A model generated the notes under the pieces. The model was given only the letters and a program-made list of their open reading frames with translations. It was not told the DNA's origin and searched no databases. 17,126 nucleotides of DNA from an uncultured Collinsella sp. (GTDB lineage: Bacteria > Actinomycetota > Coriobacteriia > Coriobacteriales > Coriobacteriaceae): NCBI GenBank assembly GCA_900552145.1, contig URYW01000036.1, positions 1-17,126 on the forward strand. The letters are read 5' to 3'. The position numbers were made by a program, and so were the translations under genes. Positions 6,729 through 13,976 of this stretch are shown piece after piece. Position 1 is the first letter of the stretch; the number at the start of each line of letters is the position of its first letter.

Positions 6729-8753
6729 CTACATCAAGTTGCAAACAGCCGCCGCGAAGGCAACGGGGTCCTCGGGGAGGATACCCTCGACCAGCAGGGC
6801 CTGATCGTAGAGCAGACCAGAGTACTGCTTGATCTTGTCGGCGTCGCCTGCCTTCTGGGCAGCGACAAGCTTGTCAAAGACCGGGTGCTTGGCGTTGAGC
6901 TCGAGCACGCGCTGGCTCTTGGGCATGCCGTCGGGCGCGCCCTCGGGTCCTTTCTGGAGCACCTTCTCCATCTCGAGCGAAAGTGGGCCCTCGGTGGTGA
7001 TGCAAGCGGGGGCATCGGTCAGGCGCGCAGAGACGGCAACCTTCTCGACCTTGTCGCCGAGTGCCTCCTTCATGGCGTTAAAGAGGTCCTCGTTCTCCTT
7101 GGTGGCGTCCTCGGCCTCCTTTTTCTCGTCCTCGGTCGCCAGGTCAAGATCACCGGTTGCGACGTTCTTGAGCTCCAGGTGACGATCCTCAACCTCGGGC
7201 TCGGCACCATCGGCCACGGCCTTTTCGGCAGCCTCGCGGGCGGCAGCGTCCTCGTAGATCTTGGGCATATCGGCGGCAACGTACTCACGCATAGCCTGGA
7301 AGGTGAACTCATCCACGTCCTGCGTCAGCAGCAGCACGTCATAGCTGCGGTCGAGCACGCCCTTTACCACGGGCATCTTGGCCAAGCGCTCACGCGAGTC
7401 GCCGGCGGCGTAGTAGATGGCCTTCTGATCCTCGGGCATGCCCTTGGCATACTCGGCCAGGGTAATCATCTTCTGTTCCTTGGCAGACCAGAACAGCAAC
7501 AGATCGGCGAGCTCATCGGCCTTCATGCCATAGCTCGAGTAGATGCCGTACTTAAGACCGCGGCCAAAGTTCTCAAAGAACTTCTCGTAGGCCTCGCGGT
7601 CGTTGTCACGCATATCCTCAAGGTCGGCGGTGATCTTCTTTTCCACACGCTTGGCGATGGCCTTGAGCTGACGGTTCTGCTGCAGCGTCTCACGCGAGAT
7701 GTTGAGCGACACATCGGCGGAATCCACGACGCCGCGGACAAAGTTGTAGTAGTCGGGCAGCAGGTCGTCGCACTTCTCCATGATCAGGACGTTGGAGCTG
7801 TAGAGTGCCAGACCCTTCTCGTAATCCTTGCTGTACAGATCGAACGGCGCGCGGCCCGGCACAAACAGCAGGGCATCGTACTCGAGCGTGCCCTCGGCAT
7901 GGAAGCTGATGGTGCGCGCAGGATCGTCAAAGTCGTGGAACGTGGACTTGTAGAACTCGTCGTAGTCCTTCTGCTCGACATCGGAGCTGCGCTTCTTCCA
8001 GATCGGTGTCATGGAATTGACGGTCTCGAGCTCCTGGTAGTCCTCGTACTCGGGCTTGTAATCGTCGCCGGCGTCCTCGGGCTTGGGTTTCTGGCGGCTC
8101 TTGGACACCATCATCTGAATCGGGTAGCGCACATAGTTGCTGTACTGCTGAATCAGGCTCTTGAGACCCCACTCGGTCAGGAAGCGATCGTAGGTCTCGG
8201 CCTCGCCGTCGGCATCGAGCTTCTCGTTCTCGCGCAGCGTCAGGATGACATCGGTACCGTGCTCGGCGCGCTCACCGTCCTCGATGGTGTAGCCCTCAAG
8301 ACCGTCGGATTCCCACACATGGGCGACATCCTCGCCATAGGCGCGGCTGACGACCTTCACATGGCTGGCAACCATAAAGGCAGAGTAGAAGCCCACGCCA
8401 AACTGGCCGATGATGTCGACCTCGGAGCCCTGCTGCTCGGCGTTCTCGGTCTTAAACTCCTCGGAGCCGGAATGGGCGATGGTGCCCAGATTGCGCTCGA
8501 GCTCCTCGGCGGTCATGCCAATGCCGTTATCCGAGATGGTAATGGTGCGGGCGTCTTTATCAAAGGAGACGCGAATGGCCAGGTCGCCCTGGTTGATCTT
8601 GACGCTCGGATCCTGCAGGCTCTTAAAGTTGAGCTTGTCGCCGGCGTCGCTCGCGTTAGAGATAAGCGCGCGCAGGAAGATTTCCTTATTGGTGTAGATG
8701 GAGTTGATCATGAGGTCGAGCAGTTTTTTGCTCTCGGTCTTAAATTGACGCAT
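6729..8753 (-). CDS. htpG: HtpG, Hsp90-family chaperone, with the catalytic glutamate replaced by alanine
   Basis: A 674-residue cytosolic Hsp90 homologue that folds and remodels client proteins using ATP. The N-terminal GHKL ATPase domain has the Mg-binding Asn33 (ISNAS), the adenine-binding Asp75 (SDNGIGM) and the lid motif GQFGVGFYSAF. The middle domain has the arginine-bearing NISRETLQQNR motif. The C-terminal dimerisation region ends MPKSQRVLELNAKHPVF and onward. It is about 50 residues longer than the E. coli protein, partly from an acidic, lysine-rich insert before the C-terminal domain. The striking point is residue 29: family members read FLRELISNASDA, while here it is FLRALISNASDA, codon GCG at 8667-8669. 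That glutamate activates water for ATP hydrolysis. The ATG start has GAAAGGA upstream at good spacing. It appears to be a single-gene unit. Confidence 0.97.
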   Translation of the reverse strand: MRQFKTESKKLLDLMINSIYTNKEIFLRALISNASDAGDKLNFKSLQDPSVKINQGDLAIRVSFDKDARTITISDNGIGMTAEELERNLGTIAHSGSEEFKTENAEQQGSEVDIIGQFGVGFYSAFMVASHVKVVSRAYGEDVAHVWESDGLEGYTIEDGERAEHGTDVILTLRENEKLDADGEAETYDRFLTEWGLKSLIQQYSNYVRYPIQMMVSKSRQKPKPEDAGDDYKPEYEDYQELETVNSMTPIWKKRSSDVEQKDYDEFYKSTFHDFDDPARTISFHAEGTLEYDALLFVPGRAPFDLYSKDYEKGLALYSSNVLIMEKCDDLLPDYYNFVRGVVDSADVSLNISRETLQQNRQLKAIAKRVEKKITADLEDMRDNDREAYEKFFENFGRGLKYGIYSSYGMKADELADLLLFWSAKEQKMITLAEYAKGMPEDQKAIYYAAGDSRERLAKMPVVKGVLDRSYDVLLLTQDVDEFTFQAMREYVAADMPKIYEDAAAREAAEKAVADGAEPEVEDRHLELKNVATGDLDLATEDEKKEAEDATKENEDLFNAMKEALGDKVEKVAVSARLTDAPACITTEGPLSLEMEKVLQKGPEGAPDGMPKSQRVLELNAKHPVFDKLVAAQKAGDADKIKQYSGLLYDQALLVEGILPEDPVAFAAAVCNLM

Positions 8754-8839
8754 GTGCAGTCCTTTCGCGCTACCCCCGTCCGCAAAAACGGCCCGGTTGC
8801 CCGAGCCGCATCGCAGACCTGCTATGTTCAGACTTAGAT

Positions 8840-8891
8840 TTTATAACCCAATAGCGCGCATATATACATACGGAATCGAAAAACTGTATGT
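8840..8891 (-). promoter_or_regulatory. Possible htpG promoter with an overlapping inverted repeat
   Basis: On the minus strand TGTATA (8863-8868) and TATAAA (8840-8845) are separated by 17 bases, giving a leader of about 80 bases before the htpG ATG. An inverted repeat ACATAC-N14-GTATGT (8866-8891) overlaps the -35. Neither a CIRCE element nor a HAIR (HspR) site is seen, so any heat control would be of another kind. The -35 is weak. Confidence 0.35.
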
Positions 8892-8917
8892 CCGAGCGCT
8901 CCAATGCGTCAATTGCC

Positions 8918-8964
8918 AAGGAGTGTCCCCAGCTGCCGGCAGAAAAGGAACGTCCCTATCTGCC
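8918..8964. repeat. Two imperfect 20-base direct repeats, period 27, running into the GNAT gene's 3' end
   Basis: Bases 8918-8937 and 8945-8964 match at 16 of 20 positions with the form AAGGA-NN-GTCCC-N-A-N-CTGCC. The second copy covers the GNAT stop codon (8956-8958), so the last codons of that gene come from the repeat. The GTCCC core resembles the GGGAC motif in the loop at 6602-6610 and the GGGAC at 9486-9490. It may be a dispersed intergenic repeat. Confidence 0.45.
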
Positions 8965-9456
8965 ATCTACGCGCTTGGCCATCCAGACATGGGGCTGGCC
9001 CTCGTCTTCGTAATCTACCGGGGCAATTTGCGTGTAGCCCGCCTTTGCATAGAGCAGCAACACGTATTCCTGCGCATGCAGCTTAATAAGCTTAGCGCCG
9101 GCATCGCGTGCACACGAAGCACTGGCCTCGACGATCGCACTCGCCAGTCCGCGACGACGCATAGCCGGCAGCACGGCGACGCGCCCCATAATGTAGGCCT
9201 CCCCCGCCGCAACGCCTTCGTCCATGTCGCATGCCGGCAACACCGGGGCCTCTGCGTCAGCCACGCGCTCAAGCTCCTCGGGAAACACGCGCGAGCAACC
9301 GGCAAGCTCGCCGTCTACATAGAGCGTCACATGAATGCAGTTCTGATCCTCGTCGATAGCGTCGAACTCATTCTCGTAGCCCTGCTCGTCCATAAAAACG
9401 ACGCGGCGCACCAACGCCGCGTCATCAAAGCATCCCGTCTTAAGTTGGATATCCAT
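8956..9456 (-). CDS. GNAT-family N-acetyltransferase, ElaA-like
   Basis: A 166-residue cytosolic protein of the GNAT fold, which transfers acetyl groups from acetyl-CoA to an amine. The acetyl-CoA binding motif is at residues 93-108 (VAVLPAMRRRGLASAI). The N-terminal RRVVFMDEQGYENEFD and later LHAQEYVLLLYAKAGY resemble the ElaA branch; the substrate is unknown. The start is the ATG at 9456, with AAAGGG five bases upstream, rather than the ATG six codons earlier. It is the last gene of the CpsC-CpsD-CpsB operon, 39 bases after the phosphatase stop. The final codons overlap a direct repeat, so the C-terminus may have been altered by that element. No clear terminator follows it. Confidence 0.85.
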   Translation of the reverse strand: MDIQLKTGCFDDAALVRRVVFMDEQGYENEFDAIDEDQNCIHVTLYVDGELAGCSRVFPEELERVADAEAPVLPACDMDEGVAAGEAYIMGRVAVLPAMRRRGLASAIVEASASCARDAGAKLIKLHAQEYVLLLYAKAGYTQIAPVDYEDEGQPHVWMAKRVDGR

Positions 9457-9495
9457 GGCTGCCCTTTCATTCAATGCGAACGTTAGGGACAGATA

Positions 9496-10146
9496 TTAGC
9501 GAAAATGAGCTCCGCGCACGCTAAACTTCGCGCGAGCCTTCGCCAGGCAGTCGTAATGACCCACGTTATGGGCATCGCTCGCGATGAAGCTGTACAGGTT
9601 CTGATCGAACAGGCGCTGTGCCGGCTTTTTTTCGCGACCAAAGCGACCGCCGGCAATAAAGTCCGCCGAAGCCTGCAGCTTGCAGCCCATATCGACCAGG
9701 CGCTCCGCCACGCTTACATCCTTTTGAACCGCACGATAGCGCTCAGGATGAGCGATGATCACCTGGTAGCCACGGCACTGCAAATCGTAAATCGTGTTCT
9801 CGTACTCTCTAAACGCATACGCATCGGCATGCGTCGAAAGCTCGAGCAGAAACTCGTTGGTTCCATCGAAATGCAAGTGCTCCGCGGCATCGATACCAAG
9901 TTCAACGAGCTTTCGATGGTTGACCTCGAAGCCCATCTGGAGCGGAAAACCGTCAGCGTTATCACGCAGCAGTTCAAAGGCATCCCACATCTTGTCGTAA
10001 TCAAAATAGGGATCACGGCAGTGAGGAGTGCAAACGATTCTGGTTACACCGGCCCGCTTGGCAGCCTCGAGCATCGCCAAGCTCTCATCGAGATCGGCGG
10101 CGCCGTCGTCTACACCCGGCAAGATATGGCAATGAATGTCACGCAT
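9496..10146 (-). CDS. cpsB: CpsB/CapC-type tyrosine-protein phosphatase (PHP fold)
   Basis: A 216-residue metal-dependent phosphatase that removes phosphate from tyrosines of the partner kinase and its targets. The PHP metal-binding residues are all visible: HCH at 5-7, PH at 41-42, the glutamate of GFEVN (74), the glutamate of LLELS (102), AHPER with His133, and SDAH (190-193). Its length is somewhat under that of Streptococcus CpsB or Bacillus YwqE (about 245-255), the difference being at the C-terminus. The ATG at 10146 has TAAGG about eight bases upstream. It lies 17 bases after the kinase gene in the same operon, the usual pairing for this family. Confidence 0.93.
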   Translation of the reverse strand: MRDIHCHILPGVDDGAADLDESLAMLEAAKRAGVTRIVCTPHCRDPYFDYDKMWDAFELLRDNADGFPLQMGFEVNHRKLVELGIDAAEHLHFDGTNEFLLELSTHADAYAFREYENTIYDLQCRGYQVIIAHPERYRAVQKDVSVAERLVDMGCKLQASADFIAGGRFGREKKPAQRLFDQNLYSFIASDAHNVGHYDCLAKARAKFSVRGAHFR

Positions 10147-10163
10147 AGGTCAGCCTTAATCAA

Positions 10164-10901
10164 CTAAACGTTTGCTCGGTTGGTGAAGATGCCCTTTTTG
10201 GAAGTCCCCTGATCGTCCGAGCCCTTCTTCACCTTCTTACCGTCCTTGGTGTAGTAGGAGTAGTAGTACTCGCTGGTCTCGGTCTCGCAGTAGTTCATAA
10301 CGGTACCGATGAGCTTGACCTTTTCGGACTTCTTAAGCTGGCCGATAGCGTTGAGTGCCTCCTCGCGCTTGGTGAAGTCCTCGCGCACCACGAACAGCGT
10401 ACCGTCGGTCAGGCTGGCAATCTCGGCAGCATCGATGAAGGTGCCGACCGGGGGAGCATCAAAGATGACGTACTGGAACTTGGCGGACAGTGCCTTTACC
10501 AACTTGGCAAAGCGGTGAGAGACAATGATGTCGGCAGGATTGGGAATATGCGGCTCGGCATCGAGGAAGTAGAAGTTCTTCTGACCCGTCTCGACAATTG
10601 CCTGGTCAATGGAGATCTGCTCGGAAAGGACCGCATAGAGTCCGCCGCGCGAACGAACGCCGAGCATATCGGAAAGGGACCTGCGGCGCATATCGGCCTC
10701 AACCAGGAGCACGGACTTGCCACTCGTGGCGATTGCCTGAGCAAGGTTAATGGAAACCGTAGACTTGCCCTCGTTGGGAATCGAGGAGGTAACGGTGATG
10801 GTGCGAATGGGGTCGTCCACGCTCGCAAAGCGAATGTTGGCCAGAAGGGTCTTGGCGGCATTCTGTACAACGAGCTTATCGGTGTTCTTTGCCTTAGCCA
10901 T
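10164..10901 (-). CDS. cpsD: CpsD/CapB-type bacterial tyrosine kinase (BY-kinase)
   Basis: A 245-residue cytoplasmic ATP-dependent tyrosine autokinase. The Walker A motif is SSIPNEGKST (39-48), Walker A' is LLVEADMRR (65-73) and Walker B is VIFDAPP (145-151). The C-terminus carries the autophosphorylated tyrosine cluster SEYYYSYY (Tyr212-214, 216, 217), followed by a lysine-rich tail. Members of this branch lack their own membrane part and are switched on by a CpsC-type partner, which is the next gene upstream and ends 2 bases before this ATG. The start has AAAGGTGG nine bases upstream, inside the end of that gene. Targets in Firmicutes include polysaccharide polymerisation proteins and UDP-glucose dehydrogenases; here no such gene is adjacent. 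Confidence 0.95.
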   Translation of the reverse strand: MAKAKNTDKLVVQNAAKTLLANIRFASVDDPIRTITVTSSIPNEGKSTVSINLAQAIATSGKSVLLVEADMRRRSLSDMLGVRSRGGLYAVLSEQISIDQAIVETGQKNFYFLDAEPHIPNPADIIVSHRFAKLVKALSAKFQYVIFDAPPVGTFIDAAEIASLTDGTLFVVREDFTKREEALNAIGQLKKSEKVKLIGTVMNYCETETSEYYYSYYTKDGKKVKKGSDDQGTSKKGIFTNRANV

Positions 10902-10903
10902 GC

Positions 10904-11560
10904 CTATTTACCACCTTTCATAGCCGGAATTCGGCCAACAACGGGAATGCCCAGGAGCTCTTCCGCCTCTTCGGCACCGCGGATGCGGGTATTGAGCATG
11001 TCTGCCAAAACGACATAGGCGACTGCGATAAAGATACCGGCGAGGAACGCGACGGCAATATACAGCGTGCGCTTGGGGCCGCTGGGGGCTTCGGGGGTCT
11101 TAGCCTCGTCGATAACGTTGATGCTCTGGGCAGCGCCGACGTTCTGAGCGACCGTACTCACCGAGCTAGCTATGGCCTTTGCGACCTCAGCCGTCTCCTT
11201 GGCATCGGTGCCGGTAACCGAAAGCGTAATGACACGCGTGGTGGTCTCGGAGGAAACAGACACCTTGTAGTCATCCAGATCGGTGAGGCCCAGTTCCTTG
11301 GCGGCGCCGCTCTTAACGCTATCGCTATCCAGCAGCGTGGCGATATCGTTGGAAAGCATCTGGCTCGCCGAGAGATCGTTGTAGCTCATCTGGCCGCTAT
11401 CGTCGGTCTTGGCGAGAATGTACATGCTCGTCGTCGCGGTATAGGTGTTGTCCATCGCGGCGAAGGACACGATGCCCATGGCGATCGCGCAGACCACCGG
11501 AAGGGTGATGACCAGCTTGAGGTGCTTCTTCAGCAGCTGGAACAGTTCGAGAAGGGTCAT
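10904..11560 (-). CDS. cpsC: CpsC/Wzz-type membrane protein, BY-kinase activator and chain-length regulator
   Basis: A 218-residue Wzz-domain protein. Membrane segments lie at about residues 14-36 and 165-187, with the external loop between them. The proline-rich stretch EAKTPEAPSGPKR (152-164) before the second segment is typical of the family. The short C-terminal cytoplasmic tail (EELLGIPVVGRIP) is the kind that docks on and activates a CpsD kinase. It is the first gene of the operon and is followed after 2 bases by the kinase. The ATG at 11560 is preceded by AAAGGC at slightly long spacing. Such proteins usually set polysaccharide chain length, but no synthesis gene is present in the window. 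Confidence 0.92.
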   Translation of the reverse strand: MTLLELFQLLKKHLKLVITLPVVCAIAMGIVSFAAMDNTYTATTSMYILAKTDDSGQMSYNDLSASQMLSNDIATLLDSDSVKSGAAKELGLTDLDDYKVSVSSETTTRVITLSVTGTDAKETAEVAKAIASSVSTVAQNVGAAQSINVIDEAKTPEAPSGPKRTLYIAVAFLAGIFIAVAYVVLADMLNTRIRGAEEAEELLGIPVVGRIPAMKGGK

Positions 11561-11607
11561 GCAGCTTGCCTTTCATTTCCCCAGTTCGGATTGACAAAAC
11601 TGTCCGT

Positions 11608-11636
11608 ATGTTATCGCATCTTTTTACCGAGACCAA
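11608..11636 (-). promoter_or_regulatory. Candidate promoter of the CpsC-CpsD-CpsB-GNAT operon
   Basis: On the minus strand TTGGTC (11631-11636) and TAACAT (11608-11613) are 17 bases apart, about 50 bases before the ATG at 11560. Matches to consensus are moderate. Besides this and the hairpin at 11702-11730, the 195-base gap between phoR and this operon shows nothing else. Confidence 0.4.
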
Positions 11637-11701
11637 ACTCTATACATAAGAAACAGGCTCTCCTGTAAAAATGTCGGAAGCAATCGTAAAATTGCACAAC
11701 A

Positions 11702-11730
11702 ACGCCGCACCCGAAAGTCAAATGCGGCGT
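11702..11730 (-). terminator. Hairpin after phoR, probable terminator
   Basis: An 8-bp perfect GC-rich stem (ACGCCGCA with TGCGGCGT, 13-base loop) lies 26 bases past the phoR stop codon. On the minus strand it is followed by TGTTGTGCAATTTT, so the T-tract is broken; termination may be partial. Confidence 0.55.
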
Positions 11731-11755
11731 CTACATCAATACCTGTGTTGTATCG

Positions 11756-13180
11756 CTATGCGAATGGCTCGTCCTGCTGTATGGGAAACGTCACCGTAAT
11801 GGTGGTTCCCACGCCCAACTCGCTCGACAGATCGAGCGTGGCGTGATGATACAGGGCCGCATGCTTGACAATGGCAAGCCCCAGACCGGTTCCGCCGCGC
11901 GCCTTGGACCTACTCTTGTCCACGCGATAGAACCGCTCAAATACCTTGCCCTGTTCTTCAGGCGCGATACCGATTCCCGTGTCGGCGACCGCAAGGAACG
12001 GATGGCCTTCGTCGTTGGTGCCGCACTGCAGCGTAACCGTACCGCCGGGTCGATTGTAGCGGATGGCGTTGCTTGCCAGATTATAGATGAGCTCGTCAAT
12101 CAAGCGCGACACGCCCTCGATGACCACAGGCTTGGTCTCATGACTTATCGTCACATTCGCCTGACGGGCGACCTGTTCAAGACGCTGCTCAACCGCGTAG
12201 ATGGCACGCGAGAGCTCAATAGGCTCCGTGGACCCAATGGGCACCGCCTCGCCCTCAGTTGCACGCTCGGCCTCGTCCAAGTTAGACAGCGTAAGGATGT
12301 CGTTGACAAGCGCCGCCAAACGGCCCGCCTCACGATAGATGCGACCGCCAAAGTTGCGCAGGTCGTCCTCGCCCTCGACCATGCCATTTGCGATGAGCTC
12401 GGCATAGCCCGAAATCGCCGTAAGCGGCGTCTTGAGCTCATGGGTGATATTCGCCGTGAACTCGCGGCGCATACGGTCGTTGTCCGCTAGCACCGCCATT
12501 TGGCGCTTGAGTTCCTGGCGCTGCGACTCGATACGCTCAAGCATGGGGACCATCTCGGCATAGGCGTGCTCATAGCTACGGCGTGGGTGGTCCAAATCCA
12601 CCTCTTGCAACGGCGCGATGATGGCACGGGACTCGCGGCGCGCCATAAAAAACGAGAGCACCGCACCCGCTGCTGCGATAAGCAGCATCGGCGCCACCAT
12701 CGACAGCAAAATCGCCGCAACGCCAGGCTGGGCCTGCGCCAAGCGGACAACCTGGCCGTTATCAAGGGCGACGGCGCGATACAGCATAATCTCGTCAAGC
12801 GTAGAGCTTGCGCGCTCCGCGGAACCCGAACCATTCTCAAAGGCCTCGATGACCTCGGGGCGATCGCCGTGGTTGGGCAGTGTGGAAGGTGACGCCTCGT
12901 TGTCGTAGGCAACCGATCCATCCTTGTTAATCAGCGTGATGCGCAAGTCCTCGCGATCGAGGCTACGCAAGAACGGGATGGGCTCCTGCTGCTCGTCGAG
13001 GGCGGCAGCAATGAGCTCGGTTTCTTGCGCCAGGTTGGCACTCGTGGCATCCGCCAAGGTGTTTTGCACAAAGAACGCACCCAGCACCGTAAACGCCACG
13101 ATAACCGCCATGGCGCAGACAAAGATCGTCACAAAAACGCGGTGCGACAGCGTATGTTTTCCTTGGGGGGCGAAGACCAC
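11756..13180 (-). CDS. phoR: PhoR-like membrane sensor histidine kinase
   Basis: A 474-residue sensor kinase. Membrane segments lie at about residues 17-39 and 153-177, enclosing a sensor region of about 110 residues that has little resemblance to a known ligand domain. The HisKA box is ANITHELKTPL with His247 as the phosphate acceptor. The ATPase domain has the N-box (ELIYNLASNA, Asn367/Asn371), G1 DTGIGI (400-405), F-box FERFYRVDKSRS and G2 GGTGLGL (429-435). The start is a GTG at 13180 with GGAGGAGTAA upstream; that ribosome site spans the phoB stop codon, so the two genes are translationally close (3 bases apart). It lies in line with pst, as phosphate-sensing kinases commonly do, but the phosphate role is inferred from this context, and the context itself is in doubt because of the junction in pstB. 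Confidence 0.88.
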   Translation of the reverse strand: MVFAPQGKHTLSHRVFVTIFVCAMAVIVAFTVLGAFFVQNTLADATSANLAQETELIAAALDEQQEPIPFLRSLDREDLRITLINKDGSVAYDNEASPSTLPNHGDRPEVIEAFENGSGSAERASSTLDEIMLYRAVALDNGQVVRLAQAQPGVAAILLSMVAPMLLIAAAGAVLSFFMARRESRAIIAPLQEVDLDHPRRSYEHAYAEMVPMLERIESQRQELKRQMAVLADNDRMRREFTANITHELKTPLTAISGYAELIANGMVEGEDDLRNFGGRIYREAGRLAALVNDILTLSNLDEAERATEGEAVPIGSTEPIELSRAIYAVEQRLEQVARQANVTISHETKPVVIEGVSRLIDELIYNLASNAIRYNRPGGTVTLQCGTNDEGHPFLAVADTGIGIAPEEQGKVFERFYRVDKSRSKARGGTGLGLAIVKHAALYHHATLDLSSELGVGTTITVTFPIQQDEPFA

Positions 13181-13183
13181 GGG

Positions 13184-13912
13184 TTACTCCTCCGATGCGG
13201 TGGCCGCGGTGTCGTCACCTTCGGCACCATCACCGGCAGAAGGCTCGGCCAAGCGGTAGCCCACGCCGCGCACGGTCTCGATGGCGCTGGCATGCTCGCC
13301 CAGTTTTTGGCGAAGCGTCTGCACGTGCACGTCAACGGTGCGCGAACCGCCGTCGAAGTCCCAGCCCCACACGCTCTGCAGCAACGACTCGCGGGTAAAG
13401 ACCACGCCGGGCTTGCGCATGAGGTACTCGAGCAGGTCGAACTCGCGCAGGGTGAGCTTAAGCGACTCGCCGGCAACAGTCACCTCACGATGGCTGGGCG
13501 AGAGCACGATGTCGCCCACGCTGAGCACATCGCTTGCCTGTTTGACCATGCCGCCGCGACGCAGCAGTGCGCGGCAGCGGCTGGCGAGCTCCATGAGCGA
13601 AAACGGCTTAGTCAGGTAATCGTCGGCACCGCCATCGAGCGCCATCACCTTGTCGAGCTCGGTATCCTTGGCGGTAAGCATCATGATGGGCACCGTCGCC
13701 GTCAGGCGATCGGCACGCAGTCGACGCATAATCGCCAAGCCATCGGTATCGGGCAGCATGATGTCGAGCAGGACGGCATCGGGTACCCGTCGCGCCACGG
13801 CAGCCTTAAACTCACCGTCGCACGAAAAGCCTTCGGCCTCAATCCCCTGCTTGCGCAGCGCATAGACCGTCAAATCCCTGATGTTGTCATCGTCCTCGAC
13901 GTAATAGATCAT
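13184..13912 (-). CDS. phoB: PhoB-like OmpR-family response regulator
   Basis: A 242-residue DNA-binding response regulator. The receiver domain (residues 1-118) has the acidic cluster EDDD (6-9), phosphoacceptor Asp50 in LLDIMLP, the switch Thr80 in MLTAKD and Lys102 in TKPF. The winged-helix domain (about 128-222) has REFDLLEYL, SRTVDVHVQTLRQKL and VRGVGYRL. The tail (SAGDGAEGDDTAATASEE) is acidic and probably disordered. The start is the ATG at 13912, with AAAGGGG six bases upstream; an ATG eight codons earlier would place this ribosome site inside the gene. It is transcribed with phoR. The target promoters may include pst, phoA-like genes or itself. Confidence 0.9.
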   Translation of the reverse strand: MIYYVEDDDNIRDLTVYALRKQGIEAEGFSCDGEFKAAVARRVPDAVLLDIMLPDTDGLAIMRRLRADRLTATVPIMMLTAKDTELDKVMALDGGADDYLTKPFSLMELASRCRALLRRGGMVKQASDVLSVGDIVLSPSHREVTVAGESLKLTLREFDLLEYLMRKPGVVFTRESLLQSVWGWDFDGGSRTVDVHVQTLRQKLGEHASAIETVRGVGYRLAEPSAGDGAEGDDTAATASEE

Positions 13913-13952
13913 GTTGAACCCCTTTGCGGCCGGCATGACCGCATCTTAACCC

Positions 13953-13966
13953 TAAAGGTACCTTTA
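13953..13966. promoter_or_regulatory. Perfect 14-bp palindrome TAAAGGTACCTTTA between pstB and phoB
   Basis: This unbroken palindrome lies 41 bases before the phoB ATG and 10 bases after the pstB stop. A loop-less palindrome makes a poor RNA hairpin, so a dimeric DNA-binding protein site is more likely. A TAAGAT just downstream (minus strand) could be a -10 for phoB with the palindrome in the spacer. It does not look like the direct-repeat PHO box of Gram-negative bacteria. Confidence 0.35.
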
Positions 13967-13976
13967 CTAGATGGTA

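Noticed and set aside
6885..8837. A 650-codon plus-strand frame opposite htpG
   Set aside because: It is a leucine/valine/glycine-rich mirror of a well-recognised chaperone gene.
8754..8955. CIRCE or HspR-type heat-shock operator before htpG
   Set aside because: Neither the CIRCE arms nor the HAIR consensus is present; only the weaker ACATAC/GTATGT dyad is seen.
13913..13936. An earlier phoB start eight codons upstream
   Set aside because: It would place the strong AAAGGGG ribosome site inside the gene, and receiver domains normally begin a few residues before the acidic cluster, as from 13912.
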